From Ignavibacteria bacterium (GTDB lineage: Bacteria > Bacteroidota > Ignavibacteria > Kapaibacteriales > UBA2268): a stretch of DNA of 64,000 nucleotides. Position numbers and translations under genes: made by a program. The stretch is from assembly GCA_026417135.1 (NCBI GenBank), contig JAOADV010000002.1, positions 162,129 through 226,128 on the forward strand. Reading direction: 5' to 3'. The notes under the pieces are model-generated. The model saw nothing but the letters and a program-made list of their open reading frames with translations. It was not told the origin of the DNA and searched no databases. Shown here in pieces: positions 16,934 through 26,343 of the stretch (positions are counted from its first letter, which is position 1; the number at the start of each line of letters is the position of its first letter).

Positions 16934-17165
16934 ATTTACCATATACTTTAATTTTGGCAAATAAGTTTTTACGCGGAAAACTGCGTTTCGATTTATATAG
17001 ATTAGACTTTTTTCTATTTTTTAAGTTATTAATTTTTTTCTGAAGCAATTTTTACTTGTTTTTTTCTATTCTTCAAATAGTTATCTTCTTAAATTATTTC
17101 CACTGAAATAAAATTTTTATATATTCTAACGTCTAAACAAAAAAGTAACAAATTTTAGGTAGCCT

Positions 17166-20100
17166 ATGAATATTAAAGGATTAATTTTTTTACTCATTAC
17201 ATCCTTTGTATTAAATTCTTTTTACTTATTAGCCCAGTTTGGTAAAAATAAAGTACAATATCAAAAGTTTGAATGGAGATATATTCAATCAAAGCATTTC
17301 GATATATACTTTCACGACAAAAACAAAGTCTTAGCAACATTTACTGCTTTGATTGCAGAAAAATCAATAGAGTCTATTCAAAAAACATTGAAGTACAAGA
17401 TAACTCGTCGAATACCAATCATTGTTTATAATAGTCACAATCAGTTCCAACAAACTAATGTTGTGGATTTATATCTTCCAGAAGGAGTTGGTGGGTTTAC
17501 CGAATTATTTAAAAATAGGGTAGTTTTACCTTTCGAAGGTAACTACAGCCAGTTTCGTCATGTAATTCATCACGAATTAGTCCACGCTGTTCTGAACGAT
17601 ATGTTTTATGGCGGAACAATTCAATCTGCTATTTCGAGAGGTAACACAGTCGAAATACCTATTTGGATGAACGAAGGTTTATGCGAGTGGGAAAGTATTG
17701 GTGGACTCGATGTGAATACTGACGTTTACATTCGTGATTTAACATTAAACGAAAGCCTCCCAAATCTTTCCCAATTGGATGGTTACAATGCATATAGGGG
17801 TGGACAAGTTTTTTGGTGGTATGTCTCCGAAAGGTATGGAACACATAAAATCCCAGAATTGCTAAGTAAACTTAAAAGTACTGGTAGTGTCGAAAGTGCA
17901 TTTCGGAATACATTTAATTTGAAACTCGACGATTTTTCCGAAGAATGGAAAAGATTTTTGAAGAAATTCTATTTCCCTGACATCGAAAAATTTTCATATC
18001 CAGATGACTTTTCTTTAAGATTAACCGACCATAAGAAAAAAGGGAATTTCTATAATACTTCGCCATCTTTGTCCCCGCAAGGAAATAAAATAGCTTTTAT
18101 CGCCGATAAGAATGGTTTGTTCTCACTTTATATTATGGACTTAGACAACAAAAATCAAGTTACCGAAATTGTTTCTAGTTTTAGGCAACAAGACTTTGAA
18201 GAGCTAAATGTACTAACCCCGGGGATATCTTGGAGTCCTGACGGCAAACAATTGGCAATATCCGCTAAGTTTGAAGGAGAAGACATTATTTATTTGGTAA
18301 ATGTTGAAACTAAAAAATATGAAAGACTTAGATTAGGCTTCCATCAAATTTCTTCTGTTGCATGGTCGCCAAAGGGCAACTTTCTTGCCTTTTCGGGAAC
18401 AATTTTGGATAGGAGAGATATTTTTATCTACAATCTTAACTCAAAGACTCTAACCAGACTGACAAACGATATTTTTTATGATGATTTTCCCATTTGGTCG
18501 AAAGATGGTAAACATATTTATTTCATTTCTGAACGAGAAGGATTTCTTAACACCGATGAGAATGAATTGAGTGTTAAACCTTGGAATATTAACTTCGGTA
18601 CGCGAGACATTTACTCGCTAAATTTAGAGTCGAAACAGATTTCACGCATAACCGAAACGCCTCAATTCAACAAAACCAGTTTAGCCTTAAGTTCAGATAA
18701 TAAATTTTTATATTTCGTTGCCAATGATAATGGAATAGGAAATATTTATCGTCTAAACCTTAGCACTAAGAAATATGTTCCAATTACTAACTCACTATCA
18801 AATATAATGCAAGTTACACATTCTGAAGTTGGAGACAATTTGGTTTTTTCGGCCTTAACTCAAGGTGGTTTCAATTTATTTTTACTGAAGAACCCATCTT
18901 TGGTGGATTTGAAAAGAGATACACTACCATTGACGAAGCTTAGATTTGGTGAACTCGAAGCAAAAAAGAAAGCGGAAAGTGAACAAGCCATCGTTGAAGA
19001 ACCGTCAGATACAATGCAAATTGATGTTTCATATGGCAATTTTGTTGTTGACTTTTCTCGTCAATCTCATATTAAACCAAACAGAGACTTATCGGCAAAT
19101 CAATTTCAATCTACTTTTCAAATGCCAAATGATACAAATTTTGTAGATTATGAGTATAAATTAACATTAACCCCCGACATCATATTGGGAAACCCTTATT
19201 ATAGTTCATTCTGGGGATTTCAAGGGTTGGCTCAAATGCTTTTTAGCGATATTCTTGGTGACCATCAAATCTATGTAGCTGCAAATTTGTGGCTTGACTT
19301 GAAAAACAGCAATTTTTATGTTCAGTACTCATACCTTCCGAATATTATTGATTATAGGTTTTTGCTCTATCAGAGTACCTTGTTTTATTCTACCAGTTTC
19401 GGTAGTCAATTTTCCAGTATTTATAGACTCAGAAATTACGGTGCCGGGGTTTCAGCTTCGTATCCTTTAAGTTTATTCAACCGTTTCGAGTTTAACCTTT
19501 TGTTCTTTAACGTTTCACGCGAAAATACAACTGACCTTAATGACCCAACTATTTCAAGAACTTTGCTTTTCCCAGAAATTCGATATGTATATGATGATGT
19601 AATTTATGGTTCATTTGCACCAGTGAACGGTACAAGATGGTATGCGTCTTTTCAAGCAGTTCCTAAAATTTTCGCCAATTCTCTAAATTTCTACACTGTA
19701 AAGTTCGACTACCGCAGATATTGGGATTTCGGATACTTTTTGAAGTTAGCGTTTCGCACCGCTGGCGGAGCAAGCTTTGGCACTAACTCGCAAAGATTTT
19801 TCTTAGGCGGTTTAGACAATTGGATAAACTATTCAATTAATAATAGAAATTTCTTGTTCGAAAATCCCGAAGATTTTGCTTTTATGGAGCTTATAACTCC
19901 GCTTCGTGGATGGAATTATTCCGAGCAAGTTGGAACTCGCTTTTTTATTACAAATATCGAGCTTCGTTTCCCTTTATTCACTGCTTTGCTACCCGGACCT
20001 ATTCCAATTGTATTCAATGATATACTTGGTGTAATCTTTATGGACTTGGCTGGTGCTTGGTCTGGAGCACCTTCGAATTTCAAATTTTCCCCCCCAAAAG

Positions 20101-20270
20101 TTTCGAACGAAGGGTTTGTCCTGGAAAACGGAAGGATTTTATTGAGCCTTGGTGTTGGAGCTCGCGCTTGGATTTTAGGTTTGCCATTTAAGTTTGATGT
20201 TGCTTGGAAAAAATATTACGAAAATTGGTCGAAACCAACATATCTTTTTTCAATCGATTATGATTTTTAG
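17166..20270 (+). CDS. Secreted metallopeptidase-like / TolB propeller / outer-membrane barrel fusion
   Basis: The 1034-residue protein has a signal peptide (about 1-24) and three parts. Residues 30-270 are a gluzincin-like peptidase domain with HELVH (136-140) and a downstream NEG (169-171) supplying the third zinc ligand. Residues 290-600 hold PD40/WD40-like beta-propeller repeats (SPDGKQLA, SPKGNFLAFSG, SKDGKHIYF). Residues 680-1034 look like an Omp85/surface-antigen type barrel, rich in aromatic alternating strands and ending FSIDYDF with a terminal phenylalanine. Likely anchored in the outer membrane with the peptidase-propeller part in the periplasm or at the surface. Activity is inferred from motif only. 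Confidence 0.8.
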   Translation: MNIKGLIFLLITSFVLNSFYLLAQFGKNKVQYQKFEWRYIQSKHFDIYFHDKNKVLATFTALIAEKSIESIQKTLKYKITRRIPIIVYNSHNQFQQTNVVDLYLPEGVGGFTELFKNRVVLPFEGNYSQFRHVIHHELVHAVLNDMFYGGTIQSAISRGNTVEIPIWMNEGLCEWESIGGLDVNTDVYIRDLTLNESLPNLSQLDGYNAYRGGQVFWWYVSERYGTHKIPELLSKLKSTGSVESAFRNTFNLKLDDFSEEWKRFLKKFYFPDIEKFSYPDDFSLRLTDHKKKGNFYNTSPSLSPQGNKIAFIADKNGLFSLYIMDLDNKNQVTEIVSSFRQQDFEELNVLTPGISWSPDGKQLAISAKFEGEDIIYLVNVETKKYERLRLGFHQISSVAWSPKGNFLAFSGTILDRRDIFIYNLNSKTLTRLTNDIFYDDFPIWSKDGKHIYFISEREGFLNTDENELSVKPWNINFGTRDIYSLNLESKQISRITETPQFNKTSLALSSDNKFLYFVANDNGIGNIYRLNLSTKKYVPITNSLSNIMQVTHSEVGDNLVFSALTQGGFNLFLLKNPSLVDLKRDTLPLTKLRFGELEAKKKAESEQAIVEEPSDTMQIDVSYGNFVVDFSRQSHIKPNRDLSANQFQSTFQMPNDTNFVDYEYKLTLTPDIILGNPYYSSFWGFQGLAQMLFSDILGDHQIYVAANLWLDLKNSNFYVQYSYLPNIIDYRFLLYQSTLFYSTSFGSQFSSIYRLRNYGAGVSASYPLSLFNRFEFNLLFFNVSRENTTDLNDPTISRTLLFPEIRYVYDDVIYGSFAPVNGTRWYASFQAVPKIFANSLNFYTVKFDYRRYWDFGYFLKLAFRTAGGASFGTNSQRFFLGGLDNWINYSINNRNFLFENPEDFAFMELITPLRGWNYSEQVGTRFFITNIELRFPLFTALLPGPIPIVFNDILGVIFMDLAGAWSGAPSNFKFSPPKVSNEGFVLENGRILLSLGVGARAWILGLPFKFDVAWKKYYENWSKPTYLFSIDYDF

Positions 20271-20290
20271 TTTTATTTCTAAATTAGTAT

Positions 20291-20298
20291 TAATTTTG
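20291..20298 (+). promoter_or_regulatory. -7 element of the WYL regulator gene
   Basis: TAATTTTG, 22 bases before the ATG at 20321, fits TAnnTTTG. Confidence 0.4.
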
Positions 20299-20320
20299 AT
20301 TTTTTTTATTAACAACCTTT

Positions 20321-21448
20321 ATGCCAGGACAACCACATAGGCTAATATTCATTTATAAAAAATTACTTCAAGGAGAAGTTCTTACTTCGAACCAAATTCA
20401 AGATATGATATCTGAAGAAATCGAAATTGTTAGTATTCGAACTATTCAGCGGGACCTTCGTTTGCTACAAAAGATAGACCCTTCGATAATCGGCAAAGTC
20501 AAAGGGAAAGAAATATATTGGATGATACCAAGCGAGACAAGATATCCAAAACAAATCTTTCGTTTCGAAACGAATGAGCTATTGGCTCTACATTTTTTAA
20601 AAGCACACCTTAAAACTTTTAAAGGGACTAAAATAGAAAAGGATGCTGAAAAATTATTCAAAAAAATAGAAAAGTTAGCACCCGAAGATGTTGTTTTGGA
20701 CGAGACTATATACTGGGACCAAAATGTTGGCTATTATGATTATTCACAGCACAACGAGCTGATTGAAAATGTAATCCAAGCTACCGCAAAAAAAAATTGG
20801 TACCAGATTTCTTATACTGCTGCAAAAACAGGAACAACTAAAGATATAATTGTCAGATTCGAAACAATTTTCTCTTATCTTGGATTGCTTTATGTTGTTG
20901 CCTATGTGCCGAAACATAAGGCACATGTAAGTCTTGCTATACACAACATATCTGAAATCAAAGAACTTAAAGACTATGTCAATGTTGCTCCACCATTTAG
21001 TTTTAGAGAATGGGCAAATTATCGCTTTGGAGTATTTTCGGGCGAATTACACGATGTCAAACTTTTGATTAAGAATGAATTTAAGCATTTCTTCTTGAAT
21101 AGAACTTGGCACGTTTCCCAAGTGGAAAAATTGGATAAAGATGGAAATTTGATTTTGGAAATGAGAGTACCTATTGGTGTTGACCTAATTAATTGGATTT
21201 CTAGTTGGAGCGATGCAATTATAGTTCTCGAACCTCAAGAGTTAATTAAAAAAATAATTAATCGTTTGACACAAGCTTTGTCCAATTACCATATTGCTCA
21301 ACAATCAATTCTGAAGGCAGTTGACCCACAGAAATCGGTTCTTTTTTCTAATGAGGATAGAATGTATGAAGCCTTAAAGAAATCTGTTGAAAGTGAACCA
21401 GCTAAATATAAATTATCCTTGAAAAACAGAAGAAAGAAGGATACCTAA
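20321..21448 (+). CDS. WYL-domain transcriptional regulator
   Basis: The 375-residue protein has an N-terminal helix-turn-helix domain (about 1-70, with SIRTIQRDLRLLQKI as recognition helix of DeoR-like regulators), a linker, and a WYL domain (about 145-215; KNWYQISYTAAKTG and an FETIFSYLGLLYVVAY core), then a WCX-like C-terminal extension. Such proteins sense a ligand, often nucleic acid or nucleotide, and regulate nearby or stress-response genes. It stands alone; the target is unknown. Its 3' end overlaps dtd by 4 bases. Confidence 0.85.
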   Translation: MPGQPHRLIFIYKKLLQGEVLTSNQIQDMISEEIEIVSIRTIQRDLRLLQKIDPSIIGKVKGKEIYWMIPSETRYPKQIFRFETNELLALHFLKAHLKTFKGTKIEKDAEKLFKKIEKLAPEDVVLDETIYWDQNVGYYDYSQHNELIENVIQATAKKNWYQISYTAAKTGTTKDIIVRFETIFSYLGLLYVVAYVPKHKAHVSLAIHNISEIKELKDYVNVAPPFSFREWANYRFGVFSGELHDVKLLIKNEFKHFFLNRTWHVSQVEKLDKDGNLILEMRVPIGVDLINWISSWSDAIIVLEPQELIKKIINRLTQALSNYHIAQQSILKAVDPQKSVLFSNEDRMYEALKKSVESEPAKYKLSLKNRRKKDT

Positions 21449-21888
21449 GTATCTATAATTATTGTTACTGGACCATCGTTGATTAATTCTACATCCATCA
21501 TTTCGCCAAATTCGCCAGTCGAGATATTTACTTTGCTAATAGTTTTAATATGTTCTACAAAGGTTTCATATAATCGCTTTGCAGTGGTTGGGTCAGCTGA
21601 ATCTGTGAAGCTTGGTCTGAACCCTCGATTTACATCACCATAAAGTGTGAAGTTCGATACAATTAAAATTTCGCCACCATAATCTTGAACTGAAATGTTC
21701 ATTTTGTCATTAGAATCTGGAAAAATCCTAAGGTTCAAGATTTTATTGGTAAGCCATTTAACATCCTCGAAAGAATCTCCGTTTTTGATAGCCAGAAGAA
21801 CCAGAAGTCCTTTTCCAATGCTTCTTTCGAGTGCCTTTTCGGGAATTTTTACGCTTGCTTTCTTTACTCTTTGTATTACTGCTCGCAT
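21445..21888 (-). CDS. dtd: D-aminoacyl-tRNA deacylase Dtd
   Basis: The 147-residue protein starts MRAVIQRVKKASV and carries the two catalytic-site motifs of Dtd: SNFTLYGD (family SQ.TL, here Asn for Gln) and NDGPVTIIIDT (the NXGPXT cross-subunit motif). It removes D-amino acids, and glycine mis-attached to tRNA-Ala, acting as a homodimer in the cytoplasm. The length is typical (about 145). The Gln-to-Asn change is conservative and noted only as a deviation. Confidence 0.95.
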   Translation of the reverse strand: MRAVIQRVKKASVKIPEKALERSIGKGLLVLLAIKNGDSFEDVKWLTNKILNLRIFPDSNDKMNISVQDYGGEILIVSNFTLYGDVNRGFRPSFTDSADPTTAKRLYETFVEHIKTISKVNISTGEFGEMMDVELINDGPVTIIIDT

Positions 21889-21906
21889 AAATTTTAAGGA
21901 TTATTG

Positions 21907-21914
21907 CAAAATTA
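21907..21914 (-). promoter_or_regulatory. -7 element of dtd
   Basis: Plus-strand CAAAATTA is TAATTTTG on the minus strand, 18 bases before the dtd start. Confidence 0.4.
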
Positions 21915-21979
21915 AAGAAATGTAATAAAAAAAATTGCTTTTCGTTTAATTGTCATTCATAACAATCAAGTGGTGGCTT

Positions 21980-22273
21980 ATGCCAATTTACGAGTATAAA
22001 TGCAAAACTTGTGGAAAAAATTTTGAATATTACCAAAAAATGAGTGATGAGCCTTTGAAAAATTGCTTGCCCGAAATTTGCGATTCCATCGAGCACAAAG
22101 GGAAAGGTGAAGTTTATCGTGTTTTTAGTAAAGGAGTTGGTTTGATATTCAAAGGTAATGGTTTTTATATAACCGACTATTCAAGAAAGAATAGCTCGAT
22201 TGCCGAAGGTGATAAAGAAAGTAATCCTAAAAACGGAACTAAAGAAGTATCCACCCCAAAAGAAACTGTTTAA
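21980..22273 (+). CDS. FmdB-family zinc-ribbon regulatory protein
   Basis: Start set at ATG 21980, giving the family N-terminus MPIYEYKCKTCGKNFEYYQ and 97 residues. FmdB proteins usually have two CXXC zinc knuckles; here the first is CKTC, but the second is spread as NCLPEIC with an insertion before GEVYRVFSKG. The conserved end FKGNGFYITDYSRKN is present, followed by a charged tail. Function of the family is poorly known (putative regulator or ribosome-associated). A hairpin terminator follows. Confidence 0.8.
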   Translation: MPIYEYKCKTCGKNFEYYQKMSDEPLKNCLPEICDSIEHKGKGEVYRVFSKGVGLIFKGNGFYITDYSRKNSSIAEGDKESNPKNGTKEVSTPKETV

Positions 22274-22296
22274 CCAACAAAATCTATAACTTGGAA

Positions 22297-22326
22297 GGGG
22301 AGGTTTATGTTTGCCTTCCCTTTTTT
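22297..22326 (+). terminator. Rho-independent terminator after the FmdB gene
   Basis: GGGGAGG (22297-22303) pairs with CCTTCCC (22314-22320), with one G.U pair and a 10-base loop, followed by six T. Confidence 0.75.
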
Positions 22327-22333
22327 ATTTTTG
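22326..22333 (+). promoter_or_regulatory. -7 element of pcrA
   Basis: TATTTTTG fits TAnnTTTG and lies 29 bases before the TTG start of pcrA, immediately after the FmdB terminator. No -33 element is evident. Confidence 0.35.
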
Positions 22334-22362
22334 TATTTTAATGTCGTTCCAGAGGTTCCTAT

Positions 22363-24561
22363 TTGTATTCAAGTATAGAAGATAGTGCTGTTCTAAGTAA
22401 TTTAAATCCAGCTCAGCTCGAAGCTGTTTGTTCTGTCGAAGGTCCAAATTTAATAATTGCTGGTGCTGGTAGTGGAAAAACAAGGGTTCTCACTCATAAA
22501 ATTGCATATCTAATTGAGATTGGAATTCCACCGCAAAATATACTTGCTTTGACATTTACAAACAAGGCAGCCTATGTGATGAAAGAAAGGATTGCTTCGC
22601 TTGTTAATCCCGAGGCATCCAAAAGAATTTGGGCTGGGACATTCCATTCAATTTTTGCTCGCATCCTACGTTTCGAGGCTAATTCATTAGGTTTCACACC
22701 AAACTTCTCTATTTACGATGCCGAAGATTCTTTAAACATTATCAAAAAACTTTTAAGCGAGAACAATATCTCGAACAATCGAATTTCAGCAGAATCTGTC
22801 CAACACATTATTTCTAAGGCAAAAAACTCTGTTCTTTCACCCGAGGAGTTTGCAAAAGAAGCAAAGAATTCAATCGAGCGACAAGTTGCATATTTTTATA
22901 AGGAGTATCAAGAGTATGTTAGAAAAAACAACGCAATGGATTTCGATGATTTATTAGTTAACACTTTTGAACTATTCCAACTGTATCCTGAGATACTTGA
23001 AAAGTACCAGAACCGCTTTACATTTATACTTGTCGATGAATACCAAGATACAAACAGAGTTCAATACTTTATTATCAAGCAACTTTCTTCGAAACACCAA
23101 AACATAACTGTCGTAGGGGATGATGCACAAAGTATCTATCGTTGGAGAGGAGCAGACATTCGCAATATTTTGGATTTTCAAAAAGATTTTCCAAATGCTA
23201 AAATATTTAGACTTGAGCAAAATTATCGCTCGACAAAAAATATACTTGGAGCTGCCGATAGTTTGATTAGACATAATCGAAAACAAATCGAAAAGAAGCT
23301 TTGGACCGAAAATGAAGAAGGCGATTTAATTGAGCTCATTACTTGCCAAGATGAAAAGGACGAGGCATCGAAAGTTGTTCAAAAAATAAAAGAGTTGGTC
23401 AAGGTTGATAAATTTACTTACAAAGACATTGCTATCTTTTATAGAACTAATGCTCAATCTTTGGAGTTCGAAAATGCTTTGCGTAAAGAAAACATATCCT
23501 ACGTCGTTGTTGGGGGGATGTCATTTTACAAGCGAAAGGAAATAAAAGATGTTCTTGCTTATTTGCGAGTGATGGTGAATCCATACGACGACGAAGCCTT
23601 AATCCGAATTATTAACGAGCCAAATCGGGGCATTGGGAAAGCAACTCTAAATCATTTGTTGACATATGCAAATGAAAAAAGAATCTCGTTATTCGAAAGC
23701 TTTAATTTTCTCGATGAAATAGTGAATTTACAGCAAAAGGCAAAAGTTGTTATTTCAAATTTTCAGAATTGGATTAAAAGTTTCCAAGAAAAGTTGGAAA
23801 CGAGATTTAATCTTTTCGATGTAATTTTAGAATATATAAACCAATCTGGGTTGATTCAGATGTATGAAGAAATAAATACGGAAGATTCGTACGATAGAAT
23901 TGATAATATCAAAACATTATTGGGTGATATATACAACTTCTTGAAATTGAATCCGGAGCTTGGCTTGGAGGATTATTTACAACAAATTAGCTTGATATCT
24001 GATGTGGATGATAAAAATTTTTCGACTGAACAAATAAAATTGATGACATTACATTCTGCAAAAGGGCTTGAATTTCCTGTTGTGTTTATTGTTGGTTTGG
24101 AACAAGGACTTTTCCCACTTGTTCGTTATAAGACAACTAACGAAGATGAAGAAGAAGAACGCAGATTGTTTTACGTAGGTTTGACAAGAGCAATGAATAA
24201 GCTTTTTCTTACATATGCCAAGGTTAGATATAGATTTGGAACGGAAAATTACCAGATTCCATCGAAATTCTTAAATGAAATTGACCCAAAATACATTCGA
24301 GAAATTAAACCAGAAAAGGTTTCCTCTTGGACATATCAAAAGTCATCCGAATACGAAGACTTACATAGTTATCATGAAAGTTATGACCAAACTGTCGAAG
24401 AAACTCTCCGAGTCGGCGATAAAGTACTTCATCCATTTTTTGGTCTTGGCCGAGTCGAAAAATTAGAAGGAAGTGGAAACTATGCCCAAGCGTTGGTGAA
24501 CTTCGAAAACGTTGGAAGAAAGAAGCTTATGCTACAATATGCAAGGTTAAAAAAGGTATAA
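22363..24561 (+). CDS. pcrA: UvrD/PcrA-type superfamily 1 DNA helicase
   Basis: The 732-residue protein shows the SF1A helicase motifs in order: LNPAQLEAV (Q motif), AGAGSGKT (Walker A), TFTNKAA, VDEYQDTN (motif II), GDDAQSIYRWRGAD (III), QNYRST (IV), LHSAKGLEFPVVF (V) and FYVGLTRA (VI). The C-terminal tail (VGDKVLHPFFGLGRV) matches the PcrA Tudor-like domain that binds RNA polymerase. It unwinds DNA 3'-5' in repair and conflict resolution. The start is TTG with AGAGG 7 bases upstream; no in-frame ATG exists upstream before a stop. Confidence 0.96.
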   Translation: MYSSIEDSAVLSNLNPAQLEAVCSVEGPNLIIAGAGSGKTRVLTHKIAYLIEIGIPPQNILALTFTNKAAYVMKERIASLVNPEASKRIWAGTFHSIFARILRFEANSLGFTPNFSIYDAEDSLNIIKKLLSENNISNNRISAESVQHIISKAKNSVLSPEEFAKEAKNSIERQVAYFYKEYQEYVRKNNAMDFDDLLVNTFELFQLYPEILEKYQNRFTFILVDEYQDTNRVQYFIIKQLSSKHQNITVVGDDAQSIYRWRGADIRNILDFQKDFPNAKIFRLEQNYRSTKNILGAADSLIRHNRKQIEKKLWTENEEGDLIELITCQDEKDEASKVVQKIKELVKVDKFTYKDIAIFYRTNAQSLEFENALRKENISYVVVGGMSFYKRKEIKDVLAYLRVMVNPYDDEALIRIINEPNRGIGKATLNHLLTYANEKRISLFESFNFLDEIVNLQQKAKVVISNFQNWIKSFQEKLETRFNLFDVILEYINQSGLIQMYEEINTEDSYDRIDNIKTLLGDIYNFLKLNPELGLEDYLQQISLISDVDDKNFSTEQIKLMTLHSAKGLEFPVVFIVGLEQGLFPLVRYKTTNEDEEEERRLFYVGLTRAMNKLFLTYAKVRYRFGTENYQIPSKFLNEIDPKYIREIKPEKVSSWTYQKSSEYEDLHSYHESYDQTVEETLRVGDKVLHPFFGLGRVEKLEGSGNYAQALVNFENVGRKKLMLQYARLKKV

Positions 24562-24608
24562 CAGCTACTCGTTAACTTTGATTAAAAGAAACAATGTACT
24601 TAGTGAAA

Positions 24609-24650
24609 CAATCCACAAATTTTCCACATTTTATCCACAATTTTTCCACA
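24609..24650 (+). promoter_or_regulatory. Phased array of four DnaA-box-like sequences
   Basis: In the gap between pcrA and the AlbA_2 gene, four same-direction nonamers start exactly 11 bases apart: CAATCCACA (24609), TTTTCCACA (24620), TTATCCACA (24631) and TTTTCCACA (24642). The third is the canonical DnaA box; the second and fourth fit TTWTNCACA; the first is weak. A highly AT-rich stretch (24651-24694) follows. They could bind DnaA to control the downstream gene, to titrate DnaA, or as part of an origin. Confidence 0.65.
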
Positions 24651-24694
24651 TTTTTTTCCCAATTAATTTTTAATGAATTTTCTGTTAATAAAAA

Positions 24695-25345
24695 ATGGAC
24701 ATAGAAAGATTTAAAGAAATTGTTGCAGAAGGGGAGAATTCTAAAGTCGAGTTTAAAAGAAAATTAACATCTCCCGAAAAAATTGCTCGTGAGATATGCG
24801 CCTTTGCAAATACAAAAGGAGGTGTAATCATTATTGGTATTGACGACGACCGTAAAGTTGTTGGTATTGATTCAGAAAAAAGTGAAATTGGTATTATCGA
24901 AACTGCTTGTCAATTCAATATCGACCCCCCAATTACACCTCGGTCTATCGAAATATTTAATTATAACAAGAAGGACGTGTTAATTATTGAAATAGAAGAA
25001 AGTAAAAACAAACCCCATACTATAGAAGGATTCGATGATAAAGGTAGAAAACATAGATATGCATACATTAGAATAGGAGAAAAATCTGTATTAGCCAGTA
25101 AGGAAATGAAGAGATTACTTTCTGGCTTGCGACCCAATTCTAAACCTGATAAGATATACATAGGTGAACAAGAAAAAAGACTTTTCGAATACCTCCAAAA
25201 ATATGAAAAAATCACAGTAAGCGAATTTGCTCGACTAGCAAATATTTCACGCCGAAGGGCATCGGCAATTTTGGTAAAACTTGTCAAATTTGGGGTATTG
25301 CAAATTTATACCGATATGAATACCGATTATTTTGCTTTGCTATAA
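24695..25345 (+). CDS. AlbA_2 (Schlafen-like) domain protein with winged helix
   Basis: The 216-residue protein has an AlbA_2 / divergent AAA-4 domain (about 5-140), marked by ENSKVEFKRKL, REICAFANTKGGVIIIGIDD and YIRIGEKSVLAS. A C-terminal winged-helix region (about 155-216, SEFARLANISRRRASAILVKLV) follows. Members are annotated as putative transcriptional regulators or nucleic-acid-binding proteins; the actual role is unknown. It directly follows the DnaA-box array, hinting at cell-cycle or replication-linked control. The 3' end overlaps lpxK by 19 bases. Confidence 0.8.
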   Translation: MDIERFKEIVAEGENSKVEFKRKLTSPEKIAREICAFANTKGGVIIIGIDDDRKVVGIDSEKSEIGIIETACQFNIDPPITPRSIEIFNYNKKDVLIIEIEESKNKPHTIEGFDDKGRKHRYAYIRIGEKSVLASKEMKRLLSGLRPNSKPDKIYIGEQEKRLFEYLQKYEKITVSEFARLANISRRRASAILVKLVKFGVLQIYTDMNTDYFALL

Positions 25346-26340
25346 TTACTAAGTTTCGAAAGTAATGTCTCTCGAAAACCGTTTTCTTCGACAATTTTAA
25401 TGTCCAATCTTGCAACGAAAACATTAATTTCACTTCCCGAAAAAACATTTTGAAATTCTTCTAACTTGACCCAATCTTTTTCTGTGGTTATTAAGTTATT
25501 GACTCGGTATTTTTTCAGATCTTCAATTACCCTAATTAGGTCGGAGGTTCGATAAAGAAAGTGGTCGGAAAATTTATGATGTTTTATAATATTAAGTCCC
25601 AAATTCCTAAGGCTTTCATAAAATTTGTTATTATTTGCAATTCCACTTAAAGCAATTAAAGGAATAGTTTTCAAATAACTTAATTCAACTTTTATTGTAT
25701 TGTTAAGAAAAACGGAGCTTATTTCTTTGAAATAGTAGAACTTGTTTTGGGCTTTCAAATTTTCAAATATGTAGTCAATGCCCTTTTCAATTAATATAAT
25801 ATCCGCCCTTCTGTAATTGCCAAATGGCTCTCTTAAAAAACCTTTTGGAGCAACAAATGGACGTTCGACAGTTCTTTTATCGATTAATAAAATATCAATA
25901 TTTCTAAACAATTTTCTGTGCTGAAAACCATCGTCAACAATAACAACATCGAAATCAAACTTTTTTTCGATAAACTCAATGGACTTATGCTTGTTTGAAC
26001 ATACAACGATTGGAACATCAAGCTTGGTTGCAATTAAAAACATTTCGTCGCCAGCAAGATTCCAAGTTGTTAAAATTTCAGTTTCAGTTCGAACAATTCC
26101 CAATCCTTTACCTTTGCGTCTATATCCCCGCGAAATAATAATTGGTCGCCAATTATTTTCCTTCAAAAAATTAGAAATGTAAATTGTCAAAGGGGTTTTT
26201 CCAGTACCGCCGAACGACAAATTTCCTATGCTTACAACTGGAAATTTTGATTGAACTTGCTTGATTAATTTTGTGTCGAAAAGTTTGTTTCTTAATTGGA
26301 CACCAACAGTGATAATAGAAGATAAAAAAGATTGAAACAT
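25327..26340 (-). CDS. lpxK: LpxK, tetraacyldisaccharide 4'-kinase
   Basis: The 337-residue protein contains the LpxK P-loop region VVSIGNLSFGGTGKTP, SRGYRRK, and the VIVDDGFQHRKL motif with its catalytic aspartates. It phosphorylates the 4' position of the lipid A disaccharide precursor at the inner membrane; the N-terminal hydrophobic stretch fits membrane association. Its presence shows an LPS-type outer membrane. It starts 3 bases after the Memo-AMMECR1 gene, so they are likely cotranscribed. Other lpx genes are not nearby. Confidence 0.95.
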   Translation of the reverse strand: MFQSFLSSIITVGVQLRNKLFDTKLIKQVQSKFPVVSIGNLSFGGTGKTPLTIYISNFLKENNWRPIIISRGYRRKGKGLGIVRTETEILTTWNLAGDEMFLIATKLDVPIVVCSNKHKSIEFIEKKFDFDVVIVDDGFQHRKLFRNIDILLIDKRTVERPFVAPKGFLREPFGNYRRADIILIEKGIDYIFENLKAQNKFYYFKEISSVFLNNTIKVELSYLKTIPLIALSGIANNNKFYESLRNLGLNIIKHHKFSDHFLYRTSDLIRVIEDLKKYRVNNLITTEKDWVKLEEFQNVFSGSEINVFVARLDIKIVEENGFRETLLSKLSNYSKAK

Positions 26341-26343
26341 TTT

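Noticed and set aside
16934..17165. TAATTTTG near 16948 and a short ACGC/GCGT hairpin after the ferredoxin
   Set aside because: The stem is only 4 bases and the promoter-like word is more than 200 bases from the next start; both are likely chance.
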